A DNA stretch of 64,000 bases from Okapia johnstoni (lineage: Eukaryota; Chordata; Mammalia; Artiodactyla; Giraffidae), in the NCBI GenBank assembly GCA_024291935.2, contig CM044311.1, positions 21,475,001 to 21,539,000 on the forward strand, given 5' to 3'. The translations under genes were made by a program, and so were the position numbers. Shown here one piece after another: positions 11,640-23,335 of the stretch (positions are counted from its first letter, which is position 1; each line of letters begins with the position of its first letter). Below the pieces are notes generated by a model. The model saw nothing but the letters and a program-made list of their open reading frames with translations, did not search any database and was not told the DNA's origin.

Positions 11640-13200
11640 GTAGCACATATAATAGCTTTTAAGAAATCTTTCAATAGGTATTTCCTTTCATCCATAGTAT
11701 ACAAAGGAGTTTTTCATTTAGTATATATTAGATAATATCAAACACATTTGCAATATCTATTTAGATAACTATGCTTTATCATTTAATTTCTTAATGTGGT
11801 AAATTATGTATGATTTCTAATGTTTAAAACAACCTGTATCCACGGAATAAATCAATTTGGTATTGATAACATAAGAGTTCTGTAAAATGCTGAATTCATT
11901 TTGTAATTTATTTAGAATAATCATTTAAAGCATAACAATGCATAGAGTTGAAACTTAATTTTCTTACCTAGTTTTTGTAAGAAAATTATCTTACATTCAT
12001 AAATTGGTGTGGAATATTAGTGTTCATATATTAGTCTGGTAATATTATCTCTTCATATTCCCTAGAAAAGTTTAAAGTAAAATTGGCATTGTTTTGTGAA
12101 TGTGTGATACATTCACAAAACATCAAACTGGCCTGGTGAGAGTTTTATTTGTAGAATATTTTTAAAAGATTTTATTGACTAATTTTTAATAAGTCTACTT
12201 AAGTTTTCTTGTTTTTTCAATATTTTGACAGCAGTTTTGCTAGCATTTCACTTCTACAGTTCTCAGAATTACTGTTATAATTTTAGATAAAATTCTTGTA
12301 TCTAACCATTACAATGCTGGTGGAAATATGTTTATACTGTTTCCTATTATATGTACCTATTTTATTCTTAATTTTAGAAATGTTATATTCTTCATAAAGT
12401 TTCAATGTTCAGAGTTTTTCCTTTTATATTTTAGTATTTAAATTCAATAAGTTTTGCTTTTTAAATTTCCTATTCTGTTTGCATTTATTCTGCTACATTT
12501 TTTCCAGTTACTGAGATAGACACTTAACTCCTTAGATTTGAGCTTTCTTTTCCTTTGTTTTTTCCTCCCTCCCTTTTTTTTTCTTGTTTATTTTTAGTAT
12601 TTCAAGAATGAAGTTTTTATTTAAAGAACTAATTTCTCTATGTATTCTGGTATTTTATTTTGCATATAGAACTAAACTTCTTATTGATTTCAAGTGCAGA
12701 AATACTGTGGTTTGAAGTGTGGTGAATCCTTGTGATTATTTGTTAAAAAAAAATAATGCTTTGTTGTTAAAGGGGATAATGTTGTATGAATTGCAATAAG
12801 CCACTTTATTGATAGTTTTATCTAAGTCTTTTCTCACATTGCTGGTGTGTGCGTGTGTGTGTTTTCTTGCTGTTTAAGTTACTAAGAAACTTGAAATACC
12901 TAAAACTCTCTTCTGTTTTTTAATGATTATTGATAAATTATTACTTAATACATTTTAAAGCTCTGTTGCTAGGCACAAACCCATTTAGTATTTTTTATAA
13001 AAAATACTGCTTTCAATGTTTCCTCTTTTGTGTCTTGGTGTCTATCAAGCAGGACAAAACAAGGAGGGTTTTTTGTTTGAGGAGTTTTGGGAATACTTTC
13101 TGTGGTTCATTTTTAATTTTGGAAATTTTTCAGCATTTTTTTTTCTTATAGATCTTCTACTCTCTAAAGGATGAAACTAACTGTATTAAAGGTCTGTTTC
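11640..13200 (-). mobile_element. Old L1 LINE ORF2 relic, antisense
   Basis: Antisense L1 ORF2 can be followed in pieces: 'ttcttaatgtggtaaatt' and 'cctgtatccacggaataaa' near 11790-11860, 'attagtctggtaatatt' near 12030, then decayed N-terminal-half sequence to about 13200. These correspond to the conserved RT-region phrases of mammalian L1. Very diverged with no coding frame; limits approximate. Confidence 0.5.
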
Positions 13201-13330
13201 TAATATAAACTTACTTATATTTTTCACAATTTGTTCACAAGCTCCAACAATACTATTTGACCTTAGCTGTATTACTTAAAATATATTTGGCTTAAGATCT
13301 TTATGTATAAAGGAGAATATATTCTCATAG

Positions 13331-13604
13331 TTGGAGAAGGCAATGGCACCCCACTCCAGTACTCTTGCCTGGAAAATCCCATGGGCAGAGGAGCCTGGTA
13401 GGCTGCAGTCCATGGGGTCGCTAAGAGTGGGACACCACTGAGCGACTTCACTCTCACTTTTCACTCTCATGCATTGGAGAAGGAAATGGCAACCCACTCC
13501 AGTGTTCTTTCCTGGAGAATCCCAGGGACAGCAGAGCCTGGTGGGCTGCCGTCTATGGGGTCACATAGGGTCGGACACGACTGAAGCGACTTAGCAGCAG
13601 CAGC
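13331..13604 (+). mobile_element. Bov-A2 SINE with 10-bp target-site duplication
   Basis: Sense dimeric Bov-A2: unit 1 from 'ttggagaaggcaatgg', unit 2 from 'ttggagaaggaaatggc' near 13475, ending in a (CAG)n tail 'agcagcagcagc'. The perfect 10-base repeat attctcatag lies at 13321-13330 and 13605-13614. The low divergence and intact duplication mark this as one of the younger insertions here. Confidence 0.97.
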
Positions 13605-13614
13605 ATTCTCATAG

Positions 13615-14217
13615 TATTTATATTTTAGAATTAGTTGCAAAAATCCATGTCACCACATTACAGATATATTTACAGTGGATGGTTTTGATCTTTATCAGTT
13701 GTTTATATTCAGAACAATGGGTGGGGATTTCAGATTGATGTAAATAATTATTTGTCTATTATATAGGATCTGGCATGAATTCACTGGGATTATCTGATAG
13801 AGTGAGGTGGGATTTTTCTAACTATTGTGCTTTTTTCAAGGGAATATGCTACAAATATGCACATATAGTTACTAATCTTTTCTCATTGCCTTAATTTGAA
13901 ATTATATTTTCTGATCTGAGTCCCTGTTTATCTCAATTTGTTCAATTATTTTGACTATCAGATAATCAGCTCCAAAAGTAAGAATTTATGTGTAAATATA
14001 AATGGTAGTTGATAGCTATCACTGCAATACCAGCAGAAGAGGACAGCATTTTCATAGCATATAGAAATAGCCAATTCTCTAGCATCATATTCTTACTTGG
14101 ATCTGCTTCCTTAAAGTCACTTCAATCCACAGCAGACTTTCATGTTTTTTGATGTTTTTCCTCAGGGAATTCACCTCAATGTAATTAAAGCTGTGTTGCT
14201 AAGTTTTGGTAATAGAA
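13615..14217. other. No recognised feature
   Basis: About 600 bases of AT-rich sequence between a Bov-A2 and a BovB. I see no gene or repeat in it. Confidence 0.5.
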
Positions 14218-16635
14218 TAATGCAAAAGTAAGAAGTCAAAAAACACCTGGAATAATAGGCAAATTTGACCTTGGAGTACAGAATGAAGCAGGGCAAAGGC
14301 TAATAGAGTTTTGCCAAGAGAACACACTGGTCATAGCAAACACCCTCTTCCAACAATACGAGGGAAAACTCTACACGTGGACATCATCAGATGGTCAACA
14401 CCAAAATCAGATTGATTATATTCTTTGCAGCCAAAGATGGAGAAGCTCTGTACAGTCAGCAAAAACAAGATAAGGAGCTGACTGTGGCTCTGACCATGAA
14501 CTCCTTACTGCCAAATGCAGCCTTAAATTGAAGAAAATAGGGAAAACCACTAGACCATTCAGGTATGATCTGAATCAAACCCCTTATGATTATACAGTGG
14601 AAGTGAGAAATAGATTTAAGGGACTAGATCTGATAGACAGAGTGCCTGATGAACTATGGAAGGAGGTTCGTGACATTGTACAGGAGATAGGGATCAAGAC
14701 CATTCTCAAGAAAAAGAAATGCAAAAAAGCAAAATGGCTGTCTGAGGAGGCCTTACAAATAGCTGTGAAAAGAAGAGAAATGAAAAACAAAGGAGAAAAG
14801 GAAACAAATTCCCGTTTGAATGCAGAGTTCCAAAGAATAGCAAGGAGAGATAATAAAGCCTTCCTCAGCGATCAATGCAAAGAAATAGAGGAAACCAACA
14901 GAATAGGAAAGACTAGAGATCGCTTCAAGAAAATTAGAGATACCAAGGGAACGTTTCATGCAAAGATGGTCTTGATAAAGGACAGAAATGGTATGGACCT
15001 AACAGAAGCAGAAGATATTAAGAAGTGGTGGCAAGAATACTCAAAGAACTGTATAAAAAAGATCATCACACCCAGATAATCATGACGTTGTGATCACGCA
15101 CCTAGAGCCAGACATCCTGGAATGTGCAGTCAAGTGGGCCGTAGGAAGCATCACTACAAACAAAGCTAGTGGAGATGATGGAATTCCGGTTGAGCTATTT
15201 CAAATCATAAAAGATGATGCAGTGAAAGTGCTGCACTCAACATGTCAGCAAATTTGGAAAACTCAGCAGTGTCCACAGGCCTGGAAAAAGTCAGTTTTCG
15301 TTCCAATCCCAAAGAAAGGCAATGCCAAAAATCCTCAAACTACTACACAATTGCACTCATCTCACATGCTAGTAAAGTAATGCTCAAAATTCTCTAACCC
15401 AGGCTTCAGTAATAGTAAACCGTGAACTTCCAGATGTGCAAGCTGGTTTTAGAAAAGGCAGAGGAACCAGAGATCAAATTGCCAACATCTGCTGGATCAT
15501 CAAAAAAGCAAGAGAGTTCCAGAAAAACATCTCTTTCTGCTTTATTGATTATACCAAAGACCTTGACTGAATGGAACACAATAAACTGTGGAAAATTCTG
15601 AAAGAGATGGGAATACCAGACCACTTGACCTGCCTCTTGAGAAACCTGTATGCAGGTCAGGAAGCAACAGTTAGAACTGGACATGGAACAACAGACTGGT
15701 TCCAAATAGGAAAAGGAGTATGTCAAGGCTGTATATTGTCACCCTGCTTATTTAACTTATATGCAGAGTACATCATAAGAAACACTGGGCTGTAAGAAAC
15801 ACAAGCTGGAATCAAGATTGCCGGGAGAAATGTCATTAACCTCAGATATACTGATGACACCACCCTTATGGCAGAAAGTGAAGAGGAACTAAATAGCCTC
15901 TTGGTGAAAATGAGAGAGGAAAGTGAAAAAGTTGGCTTAAAGCCCAACATTCGAAAAAGTAAGGTCATGGCATCTGGTCCCATCACTTCATGGGAAATGG
16001 ATGGGAAAACAGTGAAGCAGTGTCTGACTTTATTTATTTATTTATTTTTTGGTCTCCAAAATCACTGCAGATGGGATTTCAGCCACAAAATTAAAAGACA
16101 CTTACTCCTTGGAAGGAAAGTTTTGATCAACCTAGACAGCATATTAAAAAGCAGAGATATTACCTTGCCAACAAAGGCCCATCTAGTCAAGGCTATGGTT
16201 TTTCCAGTAGTCATGTATATATTTGAGAGTTTGACCCTGAAGAAAGCTGAGCACAGAAGAATTGATCCTTTTGAACTGTGGTTTTGGAGAAGGCTCTTGA
16301 GGGTCCCTTGGACTGCAAGGAGATCCAATCCGTCCATTCTAAAGGAGATCAGTCCTGGGTGTTCATTGGCAGGACAGATGTTGAAGCTGAAACTCCAATA
16401 CCTGGCCACCTCATGTGAAGAGTCGACTCATTGGAAAAGACCCTGATGCTGGGTAGGATTCAGGGCAGGAGGAGAAGGGGACGACAGAGGATCAGATGGC
16501 TGGATGGCATCACCGACTCGATGGACATGAGCCTGGGTGAACTCTGCGAGTTGGTGATGGACAGGGAGGCCTGGCGTGCTACAATTCATGGGATCACAAA
16601 GAGTCAGACACAACTGAGCAACTGAACTGAACTGA
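14218..16635 (+). mobile_element. BovB LINE, 2.4 kb, 5'-truncated and inactivated
   Basis: Sense BovB starting within the C-terminal half of the endonuclease domain ('caaatttgaccttgg') and ending at the CTGAA-type terminus ('caactgaactgaactgag'). Frame pieces: linker at 14528-15079, RT fingers at 15090-15380, RT palm at 15571-15795 and C-terminal part at 15868-16625, separated by stops and frameshifts. The RT catalytic box at 15847-15858 reads YTDD instead of YADD: both aspartates are kept and alanine becomes threonine. A TTTA repeat has expanded inside the frame near 16029. It cannot encode a functional protein. Confidence 0.97.
16029..16050 (+). repeat. (TTTA)n microsatellite within BovB
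   Basis: Four to five TTTA units followed by T6. It replaces the short T-rich coding stretch that other BovB copies here carry (compare 21841-21860), so the repeat arose inside the element and disrupts its frame. Confidence 0.9.
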
Positions 16636-16694
16636 GAGTAATGTATTACTTGCAGCAAATACTCCAAGTACCAGTTACTATAAGTTTTTAATGG

Positions 16695-17580
16695 TCTCCT
16701 TACTTTTTATTTTTTATTGAAATGTTAATTTATAATTTTAGTTTCAAGTGTACAACTTATTGATTTGAAATTTTTGTAGTTTATACTCAATTGTGAAGAA
16801 TTGGCTATGTTCCCTATTCTGTACAATACCCCCTTGTATCATATACCTTTTATACATAATAGCTTGTAACTAGTAATTTCCTGCCGTTATATTGCCCCTC
16901 CCCTCTTCCCTTTCTCCACCTGAAACTACTTGTTCTCTGTATCTGTGATTTTATTTATTTTCCTATATTCATTAATTTCATCTGTTAGATTCCACATCTT
17001 GGTGACAACACACAATATTTGACTCTGTGTCATTTCACTATATTAATACCTTCAAAGTGTGTGCATCTTGCTCCAAATGGCAACATTTTACTTTTTTTTT
17101 TTTTTTAAAGACTACGTGGTACTCCTGATTGTGTGGTGTGTGTGTGTGTGTGTGCATACATACACCAAATATTCTTTATAAGTTCATTTGTATGTGAAAA
17201 CTTTGTGTGCTTCTGTAACTTGGCTATTGTAAACAGTTTTGCTATGGATATTGGTGTGCATGCATCTTTTCAAATTACTGTTTTTAGTTTCTTTGAGTAT
17301 TTGCACTGATATGGATTTACTGGGTTGTACTGTAGTTCTATTTTTAGTTTTTTGAGGAACCTTTATATTTCCATAGTGACAGCACCAAATTACATTCTCA
17401 CCAACAGTGTACACGGGTGCCTTTTTCTCTACATTCTTGTCAACATTTGTTGTCTGTGGTGTTCTTGATAGTAGCATTCTGACAGTTGTAAGGTGATAAC
17501 TCATCATGAGTTTGATTTGCATTTTTTTTGGTTTATGATGTTGAGCATGGTTTATGATGTTGAGCATGTTTTTTTCATAT
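16695..17580 (-). mobile_element. L1 3' end/3' UTR, antisense
   Basis: Antisense L1 3' UTR and the end of ORF2. Landmarks are 'tttattgaaatgttaattt' near 16712, 'gattccacatcttggtgac' near 16990, 'ggctattgtaaacagttttg' near 17222, 'ctcaccaacagtgtacac' near 17397 and 'gttgagcatg' near 17540-17565. These follow the order of an L1 read from its 3' end. Contains T-rich and GT simple repeats. Moderately diverged. Confidence 0.85.
17131..17154 (+). repeat. (GT)n microsatellite
   Basis: A GT run with one interruption, at the point in the L1 3' UTR where several copies in this window also carry TG/TA repeats. Confidence 0.9.
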
Positions 17581-18663
17581 AGGTTGTCTTTTTGTCAATG
17601 TTTCTTTGCTAAATACTGGCAGCAATAACTATATGCTTTAGGATTTAGTGGGCTCTACCTGCTCATTTTGTGTCCAGACTGATGTATAAACAGCTGAAAA
17701 TTACACTTTCAGAGAAGCAAATCTGGAAATAGATGTTATATTTTGGAAGCAAATCTACCTAAAGAGAAAGTGTTTTCCTCTCAATGTAAGAGGAACAGTT
17801 TAGGAAGAAATTTAAAAGAACGTTTTTCTATGATTTAGAGAGCTTTTCATTCACTTAAGCTCTTTGGGTCTTTTTTCCATATTGTGTCCACAATGCCGAG
17901 AGCAATTCACCGCATTGAAAATGCCCAGGTAGTATTTTTGATGACAGCAAAATACAGATAAATATAAAATAAAATGGATACTAAAGTCCACTTATACTGT
18001 GTTCTAGCATAGTCAAACATATGTGACCTTTTATCTGTTATCAAAATATGAGATATTATGGAATTATTGTTATATAATGCAAACAGATTAACATGGAAAT
18101 TTCTATTTTTTGATTCTGTATACATGTTCATTTCTGTGTATGTCTGGGGAGATGTCTGAGAATTAAGATTCAGTAAGAGTAGAGACACAAGTGAATTATA
18201 TAAAATCCTAGTTTAAAAAACTTTCTAAAATGATGGATTATAATGCCTCAGTTGTTTATGTGCAAATATCTAAGTACTTGTGTATGTTATTTCCATATGA
18301 TAAGCAAAGGTGTATATGTGTGAGGTGAGTATAGGTATGAATTAAATTTTCATGCAGGGATAGGATGAGTAACAAGGTAATAAAGTATAGAACAAGTATA
18401 AAGTGAGATGACAATGTGAGGAGTTTGGAGTATTCATCACAGATAAATGTCAGTGCTTTCCAGCTGGGGACCAAGCAGAGGTAGCAGATGGACAATCTAA
18501 AATTGTATAAATCAAAGAGCAAATGTTAGGGTGCATGGGTATGATAGACATGGGGACAGCACTACCAAGAATGTTTCTGCAATGACCATTCCATCCTTAG
18601 CTTGGGTATCAATTGCCCCAGTGTGGGCATTAGTGTTTAAATCATCATAGAATGATAACCTAA
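17581..18663. other. No recognised feature
   Basis: Just over 1 kb of AT-rich sequence. Minus-strand frames of 60-93 codons occur at 17907-18697 but are compositionally low-complexity and overlap one another. I see no splice or start context to support them. Confidence 0.45.
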
Positions 18664-19613
18664 TGTAGACAGTCATACAGAAGGCTAATAAACACATGAA
18701 AATATGCTAAACATCTCTCATTATTAGGGAAATGCAAATCAAAACTACAATGAGATATCACCTCATACTGGTCAGAATGGCCATCATCAAAAAATCGACA
18801 AACAGTAAATGCTGGAGAAGTTATGGAGAAGAGGGAATCCTCTTGCACAACTGGTGGGAATGTAAATACATATAGCCACTATGCATGACAGTATGAAGAT
18901 TCCTTAAAAAACTAGGCATAAAAATATATTATGACCCAACAATCCCACTACTGGGCATATAGCACGAGAAAACCATAATTGAAAAAGACACATGTACCCC
19001 ATTGTTCATTTCAGCACTGTTTTACAATAGCTAAGACATGGAAGCAACCTAGATGTCCATCAACAGATGAATGGATAAAGAAACTGTGGTACATATATAC
19101 AATGGATTAGTAATCAGTCACAAAAAGGAACACGTTTGAGTCAGTTCTAATGAAGTGGATGAACCTATTCCTATTGTACAAAGTGAAGTAAGTCAGAAAG
19201 AGAAAAACAAATATCATATATTAATGCATTTATATGGAATCTAGAAAGATGGTACAGATGAACCTATTTGCAGGGCAACAATGGAGATGCAGACATAGAG
19301 AACAGACTTGTGGACACAGTGGGGGAAGGATAGAGTGTGATGAATGGATAGAGTAGCATGGAAACATACACATTACCTTATGTGAAACAGATAGCCAGTG
19401 AGAATTTGCTCTATGACTCAGGGAGCTCAAATCGGTACTCTATGACAACTTAGAGGAATGGGAGATGGGAGGGAGGTTCAAGATGGAGGGGGTATATGTA
19501 TACCTATGGCTGATTCATGTTGAATGTATGATTCATGTTGTGTGTATGACAGAAACCAAGACAATATTGTAAAGCAGTTATCCTTCAATTAAGAATAATT
19601 TAAAATAAATATA
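18664..19613 (+). mobile_element. L1 3' end, sense, 5'-truncated
   Basis: About 950 bases of L1 from the last part of ORF2 through the 3' UTR. Landmarks are 'ggaaatgcaaatcaaaact' near 18730, 'cccactactgggcatatag' near 18945, 'gtccatcaacagatgaatgg' near 19056 and the terminal 'gtaaagcagttatccttc' with an AATAAA-like A-rich end near 19605. Less decayed than the antisense ORF2 relics, but with no intact frame. Confidence 0.93.
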
Positions 19614-20616
19614 TCTAATCATTCCAACGTTCCATTTCCCAGCAGTCATCTAGCTTCATGAGTTTTTTGAAGTACAATAAGAATAAAGATGTAATAAGCC
19701 ATTTCCAGAGTTGTTACCTCAAACTATATTAGTTCATACAAATGAACTAAAAGGTTGTAAATGTGAAAAGCTAAATTTTTGAAATAGATTCCTCAGTTGG
19801 ATGCATTTATAAACAAATCCATTTGTTTCACTTGAATTGTTTACCTGAGTATAAAAAGCAAAATTCTCACAGGAAAACAGATAAAATTTATACTTTTTTT
19901 TGACAAAACAAAATTGGATATTCCTCATGTCCTGATCGGTTTACCCAGACTCATCTTTGACTATACAATGTTTCTGCTTCTGATTAGTGACATCTGTTAA
20001 ATTTATAAATTCATGATTGCCTGCCAAGCATAACCAAGGAGGAATGCACCTGGCAGTAAGAAGGAAACTGGAAGCAATGCAAATGTGGGTACCTGCCCAG
20101 ACAGCTAGAAATCTCAAACCCCAGGCCCATTAAATGTATATATAATTGGCTGAGATCACAGCTTTGTAACCTGAAGTCTGTCCACAGATGATGGGCATAT
20201 CAGATATTTTAATATTCATAACCAATGCCAAGAAACTTTAACTCACTTTTATATGAGAATTTAGGGGAAATTTGATACATTCCAATCTCCTTCTTTACAT
20301 ATTCAATATATGTAGAAATGGTGATCTCACCATGGAACAAGATTCAGTTCAGCTACAATGCCCTACACAGCATTCTGGAACCTAGCTCTCTGTCTTAGTA
20401 GGAATTGGGGTGGTACCCACCCCCCAGGTATCATGATGGCAGATGTGTAATGTGTTTACCTAGACCTGTTAGGTGAAGTTCTGCAACATAATGAACATTT
20501 ATCTTAAAAGTCACAGGCTGAGTTTAAAGCTCCACAATAACTAAGTTTTTTCAAAACTCTGAGAGTCGCATTAATGGCAATATTTATTCATCTTTAATAG
20601 CTAGTTAAGAAAGAAG
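19614..20616. other. No recognised feature; weak LTR-like look at 20040-20200
   Basis: About 1 kb. At 20040-20200 the sequence is more G+C rich and has a TATA-like 'gtatatataattgg' near 20137. This is reminiscent of an old LTR, but I cannot place it in a family. Confidence 0.35.
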
Positions 20617-20815
20617 GGGCTTCCCTGGAAGTTCAGATGGTGAAGAATCTGCTTGCAATACAGGAGTCCTGGGTTCAGTCGCTACGTTGGGAAGATCCCC
20701 TGGAGAAGGAAATGGCAACCTACTCCAGTATTCTCACCTGGAGAATCCCATGGACAGAGGAACCTGGAGGGCTACAATCCATAAAGAGAGGGACAATACT
20801 TAACCAAGTTAGCAC
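20617..20815 (+). mobile_element. Bov-tA SINE
   Basis: Sense copy: head 'ggggcttccctggaagttc', middle 'gaagatcccctggagaagg', degraded 3' end ('aaagagagggacaatactt'). Several substitutions in the pol III box region. Confidence 0.92.
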
Positions 20816-20899
20816 TAGCACTGCCAAGAAAGATATGAATCCCACTAGACATGTGAGAGACACATATCATATATACCCACACACAGTGGTCAAAACAAA

Positions 20900-21078
20900 T
20901 TCTTTCTGACTTTGTGACAGACTCTAGATCCATCCATGTCTCTACAAATGACCCAATTTTCTTCCATTTTGGGGGCTAATATTCCACTGTGTGTGTGTGT
21001 GTGTGTATATGTACATATATATACACACATATATATATACCACATCTTCATTATCCATTCATCTGTTGATGTACATTT
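20900..21078 (-). mobile_element. Inverted 5' segment of a twin-primed L1
   Basis: Antisense L1 3' UTR sequence from 'ttctttctgactttgtgac' to 'catctgttgatgtacattt'. It is the stretch that lies just upstream, in an L1, of the sequence that begins the sense segment at about 21085. Segment order and orientation fit a 5' inversion generated during insertion. It contains the compound TG/TA/CA microsatellite at 20988-21041. Confidence 0.8.
20988..21041 (+). repeat. Compound (TG)n(TA)n(CA)n microsatellite
   Basis: TG repeats pass into alternating TA and CA repeats in the L1 3' UTR. The region is self-complementary in parts. Confidence 0.92.
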
Positions 21079-21084
21079 ATATTA

Positions 21085-22520
21085 ATGTATATGTGGAAGC
21101 TAGAAAAATGGTACATGTCAGCAGGACAGGAATGGAGATGCAACATAGATAATGGATGTGTGGACATGGTGTGGGGGCAGGGGGCTGGGATGAATTGGAA
21201 GATTAAGATTGGCATATATACACTACTATGTGTAAAATAGCTTGTGGGAACCTGCCGTATAGAACAGGGAACTCAGCTCAGTGCTCTGTGGTGACTGAGA
21301 TGGGTGGCATGGAGGGGGATGGGAGGTCTAAGAATGAGGAGATATATACACATCTACATGCAGCTGATTCAAGGCCTTTGACTGTGTAGATCACAATAAA
21401 CTGTGGAAAATTCTGAAAGAGATGAGAATACCAGACCATCAGACCAGTCTCTTGAGAAACCTGTATGCAGGTCAGGAAGCAACAGTTAGAACTGGACGTG
21501 GAACAACAGACTGGTTCCAAATAGGAAAAGGAGTATGTCAAGGCTGTATATTGTCACCCTGCTTGTTTAACTTATATGCAGAGTACATCATGAGAAACGC
21601 TGGGCTGGAAGAAGCACAAGCTGGAATCAAGATTGCCAGGAGAAATGTCAATAACCTCAGATATGCAGATGACACCACTCTTATGGCAGAAAGTGAAGAA
21701 GAACTAAAGAGCCTCTTGATGGAAGTGAAAGAGGAGAGTGAAAAAGTTGGCTTAAAGCTCAACATTCAGAAAACTAAGATCATGGCATCTGGTCCCATCA
21801 CTTCATGGGAAATAGATGGGGAAACAGTGGAAACAGTGTCAGACTTTATTTTTTTGGGCTCCAAAATCACTGATGATGGTGATTGCAGCCATGAAATGAA
21901 AAGACGCTTACTCCTTGGAAGGAAGGTTATGGCCAACCTAGATAGCATATTTAAAAGCAGAGACGTTACTTTGCCAACAAAAGTCCATCTAGTCAAGGCT
22001 ATGGTTTTTCCAGTGGTCATGTATGGATGTGAGAGTTGGATGGTGAAGAAAGCTGAGCACAGAAGATTTGATCCTTTTGAACTGTGGTGTTGAAGACTCT
22101 TGAGAGTCCCTTGGACCGCAAGGAGATCCAATCAATCCATCCTAAAGGAGATCAATCCTGGGTGTTCATTGGAAGGACTGATGTTGAAACTGAAACTCCA
22201 ATACTGTGGCCACCTCATGCAAAGAGTTGACTCATTGGAAAAGACTCTAATGCTGGATAGGATTGGGGGCAGGAGGAGAAGGGAACGACAGAGGATGAGA
22301 TGGTTGGATGGCATCACCGACTCGATGGACACAGGTTTGGATAGACTCCGGGAGTTGGTGATGGACAGAGAGGCCTGGCGTGCTGCAATTCATGGGGTCG
22401 CAAAGAGTTGGACAAGAATGAGCGACTGAACTGAACTGAACTGTAGCTGATTCACTTCATTATGCAGTAGAAACCAACACAACATTGTAAAGTAACTATA
22501 TCCCAATTAAAAAGAAAAAA
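21085..22520 (+). mobile_element. L1 3' UTR, sense, split by a BovB insertion
   Basis: Sense L1 3' UTR at 21085-21371 ('gtggaagctagaaaaatgg', 'cttgtgggaacctgccg') that resumes at 22445-22520 ('cacttcattatgcagtag', 'aacattgtaaagtaac', A-rich end). The two parts join across a 10-base duplicated target, agctgattca (21362-21371 and 22445-22454). Everything between is a later BovB. Confidence 0.88.
21372..22444 (+). mobile_element. BovB LINE with long RT reading frame, nested in L1
   Basis: The best-preserved BovB coding stretch in the window. Positions 21422-22093 give a 223-codon frame covering RT palm and thumb with an intact catalytic YADD at 21662-21673. A TGA then breaks it (22091-22093) where a small deletion removes the next conserved residues, and the frame resumes at 22100-22429 to the C-terminus. 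It is 5'-truncated in the RT region, so there is no endonuclease, and ends in CTGAACTGAACTG. Flanked by the duplicated agctgattca. Not functional as a whole. Confidence 0.97.
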
Positions 22521-23072
22521 TGATCTCTCTGAATCAGATAGAGGAAGAACTGTCCTGACTTGCTTTTCCCCCTCACCAGTATTTTGTGGAATCATCATGT
22601 CCCACAGTGGAAAGGATTATTCTTTCTCAGTGTAAAAGTAGTCACGTTGTCTGGTGATGGTTGTATGACTGAAACTTTAACAAATCCCATGAAAGTAGGG
22701 AAGACAGAAGAGTCTAAATGCAAAATGTTCCCATTCAGTCAGGAAAGCCTTTTGGTTACTTTATGCATGCAGCAGTTAAGATATAAAAAGTTGGTCTATT
22801 GTTTCCTAAAAAAAACATGCTAAATGGAGAAACAGAATTCATCCTTTAGGAAAGAAGAAACTGCTAGTAGATGAGAACTTTAGCCATGAAATCACCTTTA
22901 CAGCAGGAATTGCTTTTGCAGTATTAAAGTAAAATTGAGAAAATCATTTTGTGAGAAAAAGTAAAAATTGGGGGTAAGAAGAAAAAACAGAAATTGAAAA
23001 AAATTACTATAATGAAATGACTCTTCTCAAAATTCTGCTTCCATTTTTAACTTTTCAAAACCTTATTTAAAA
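22521..23072. other. No recognised feature
   Basis: About 550 bases. An 87-codon plus-strand frame (22560-22823) has no recognisable domain and no start or splice context beyond its ATG. Confidence 0.45.
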
Positions 23073-23190
23073 AAAATAATATTTTTAATTGATGGAAAAT
23101 TACAACATTGTGTTGGTTTTCCAGAGGTGTACGTATGTATCCTTCCTTGTGAGCCTCCCTCTCACCTCCCACCCCATCCCACACTTCTAT
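23073..23190 (-). mobile_element. Short ruminant L1 3'-end fragment, antisense
   Basis: Starts with an A/T-rich run, then 'ttacaacattgtgttgg' and 'gaggtgtacgtatgtatcc' followed by a CT-rich block (cccaccccatccc). This is the antisense start of a ruminant L1 3' UTR, severely truncated. Confidence 0.6.
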
Positions 23191-23201
23191 TTCCTCTTCA
23201 T

Positions 23202-23333
23202 GGGGTTGTCCAGGTGGTCCTACTGGTAAAAAATCCACCTGCCAATGCAGGAGATATGAGAGAGGCAGGTTCAAAACCTCCGTTGGGAAGATCCCCTGGA
23301 GGAGATAGCAACCCACTTTAGTATTCTTCCTTT
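23202..23333 (+). mobile_element. Bov-tA SINE, 3'-truncated
   Basis: Sense head and middle only: 'ggggttgtccaggtggtcc', 'gggaagatcccctggagg', then it ends at 'gtattcttcc' without the BovB-like 3' third. Confidence 0.85.
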
Positions 23334-23335
23334 TC

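Noticed and set aside
14528..15079. 183-codon frame as a possible host gene
   Set aside because: It is the BovB endonuclease-RT linker region, in register with the rest of a decayed BovB.
20988..21041. Alternating purine-pyrimidine tract as a functional Z-DNA or origin element
   Set aside because: It is a microsatellite at a position where L1 3' UTRs repeatedly grow TG/TA repeats; nothing else supports a function.
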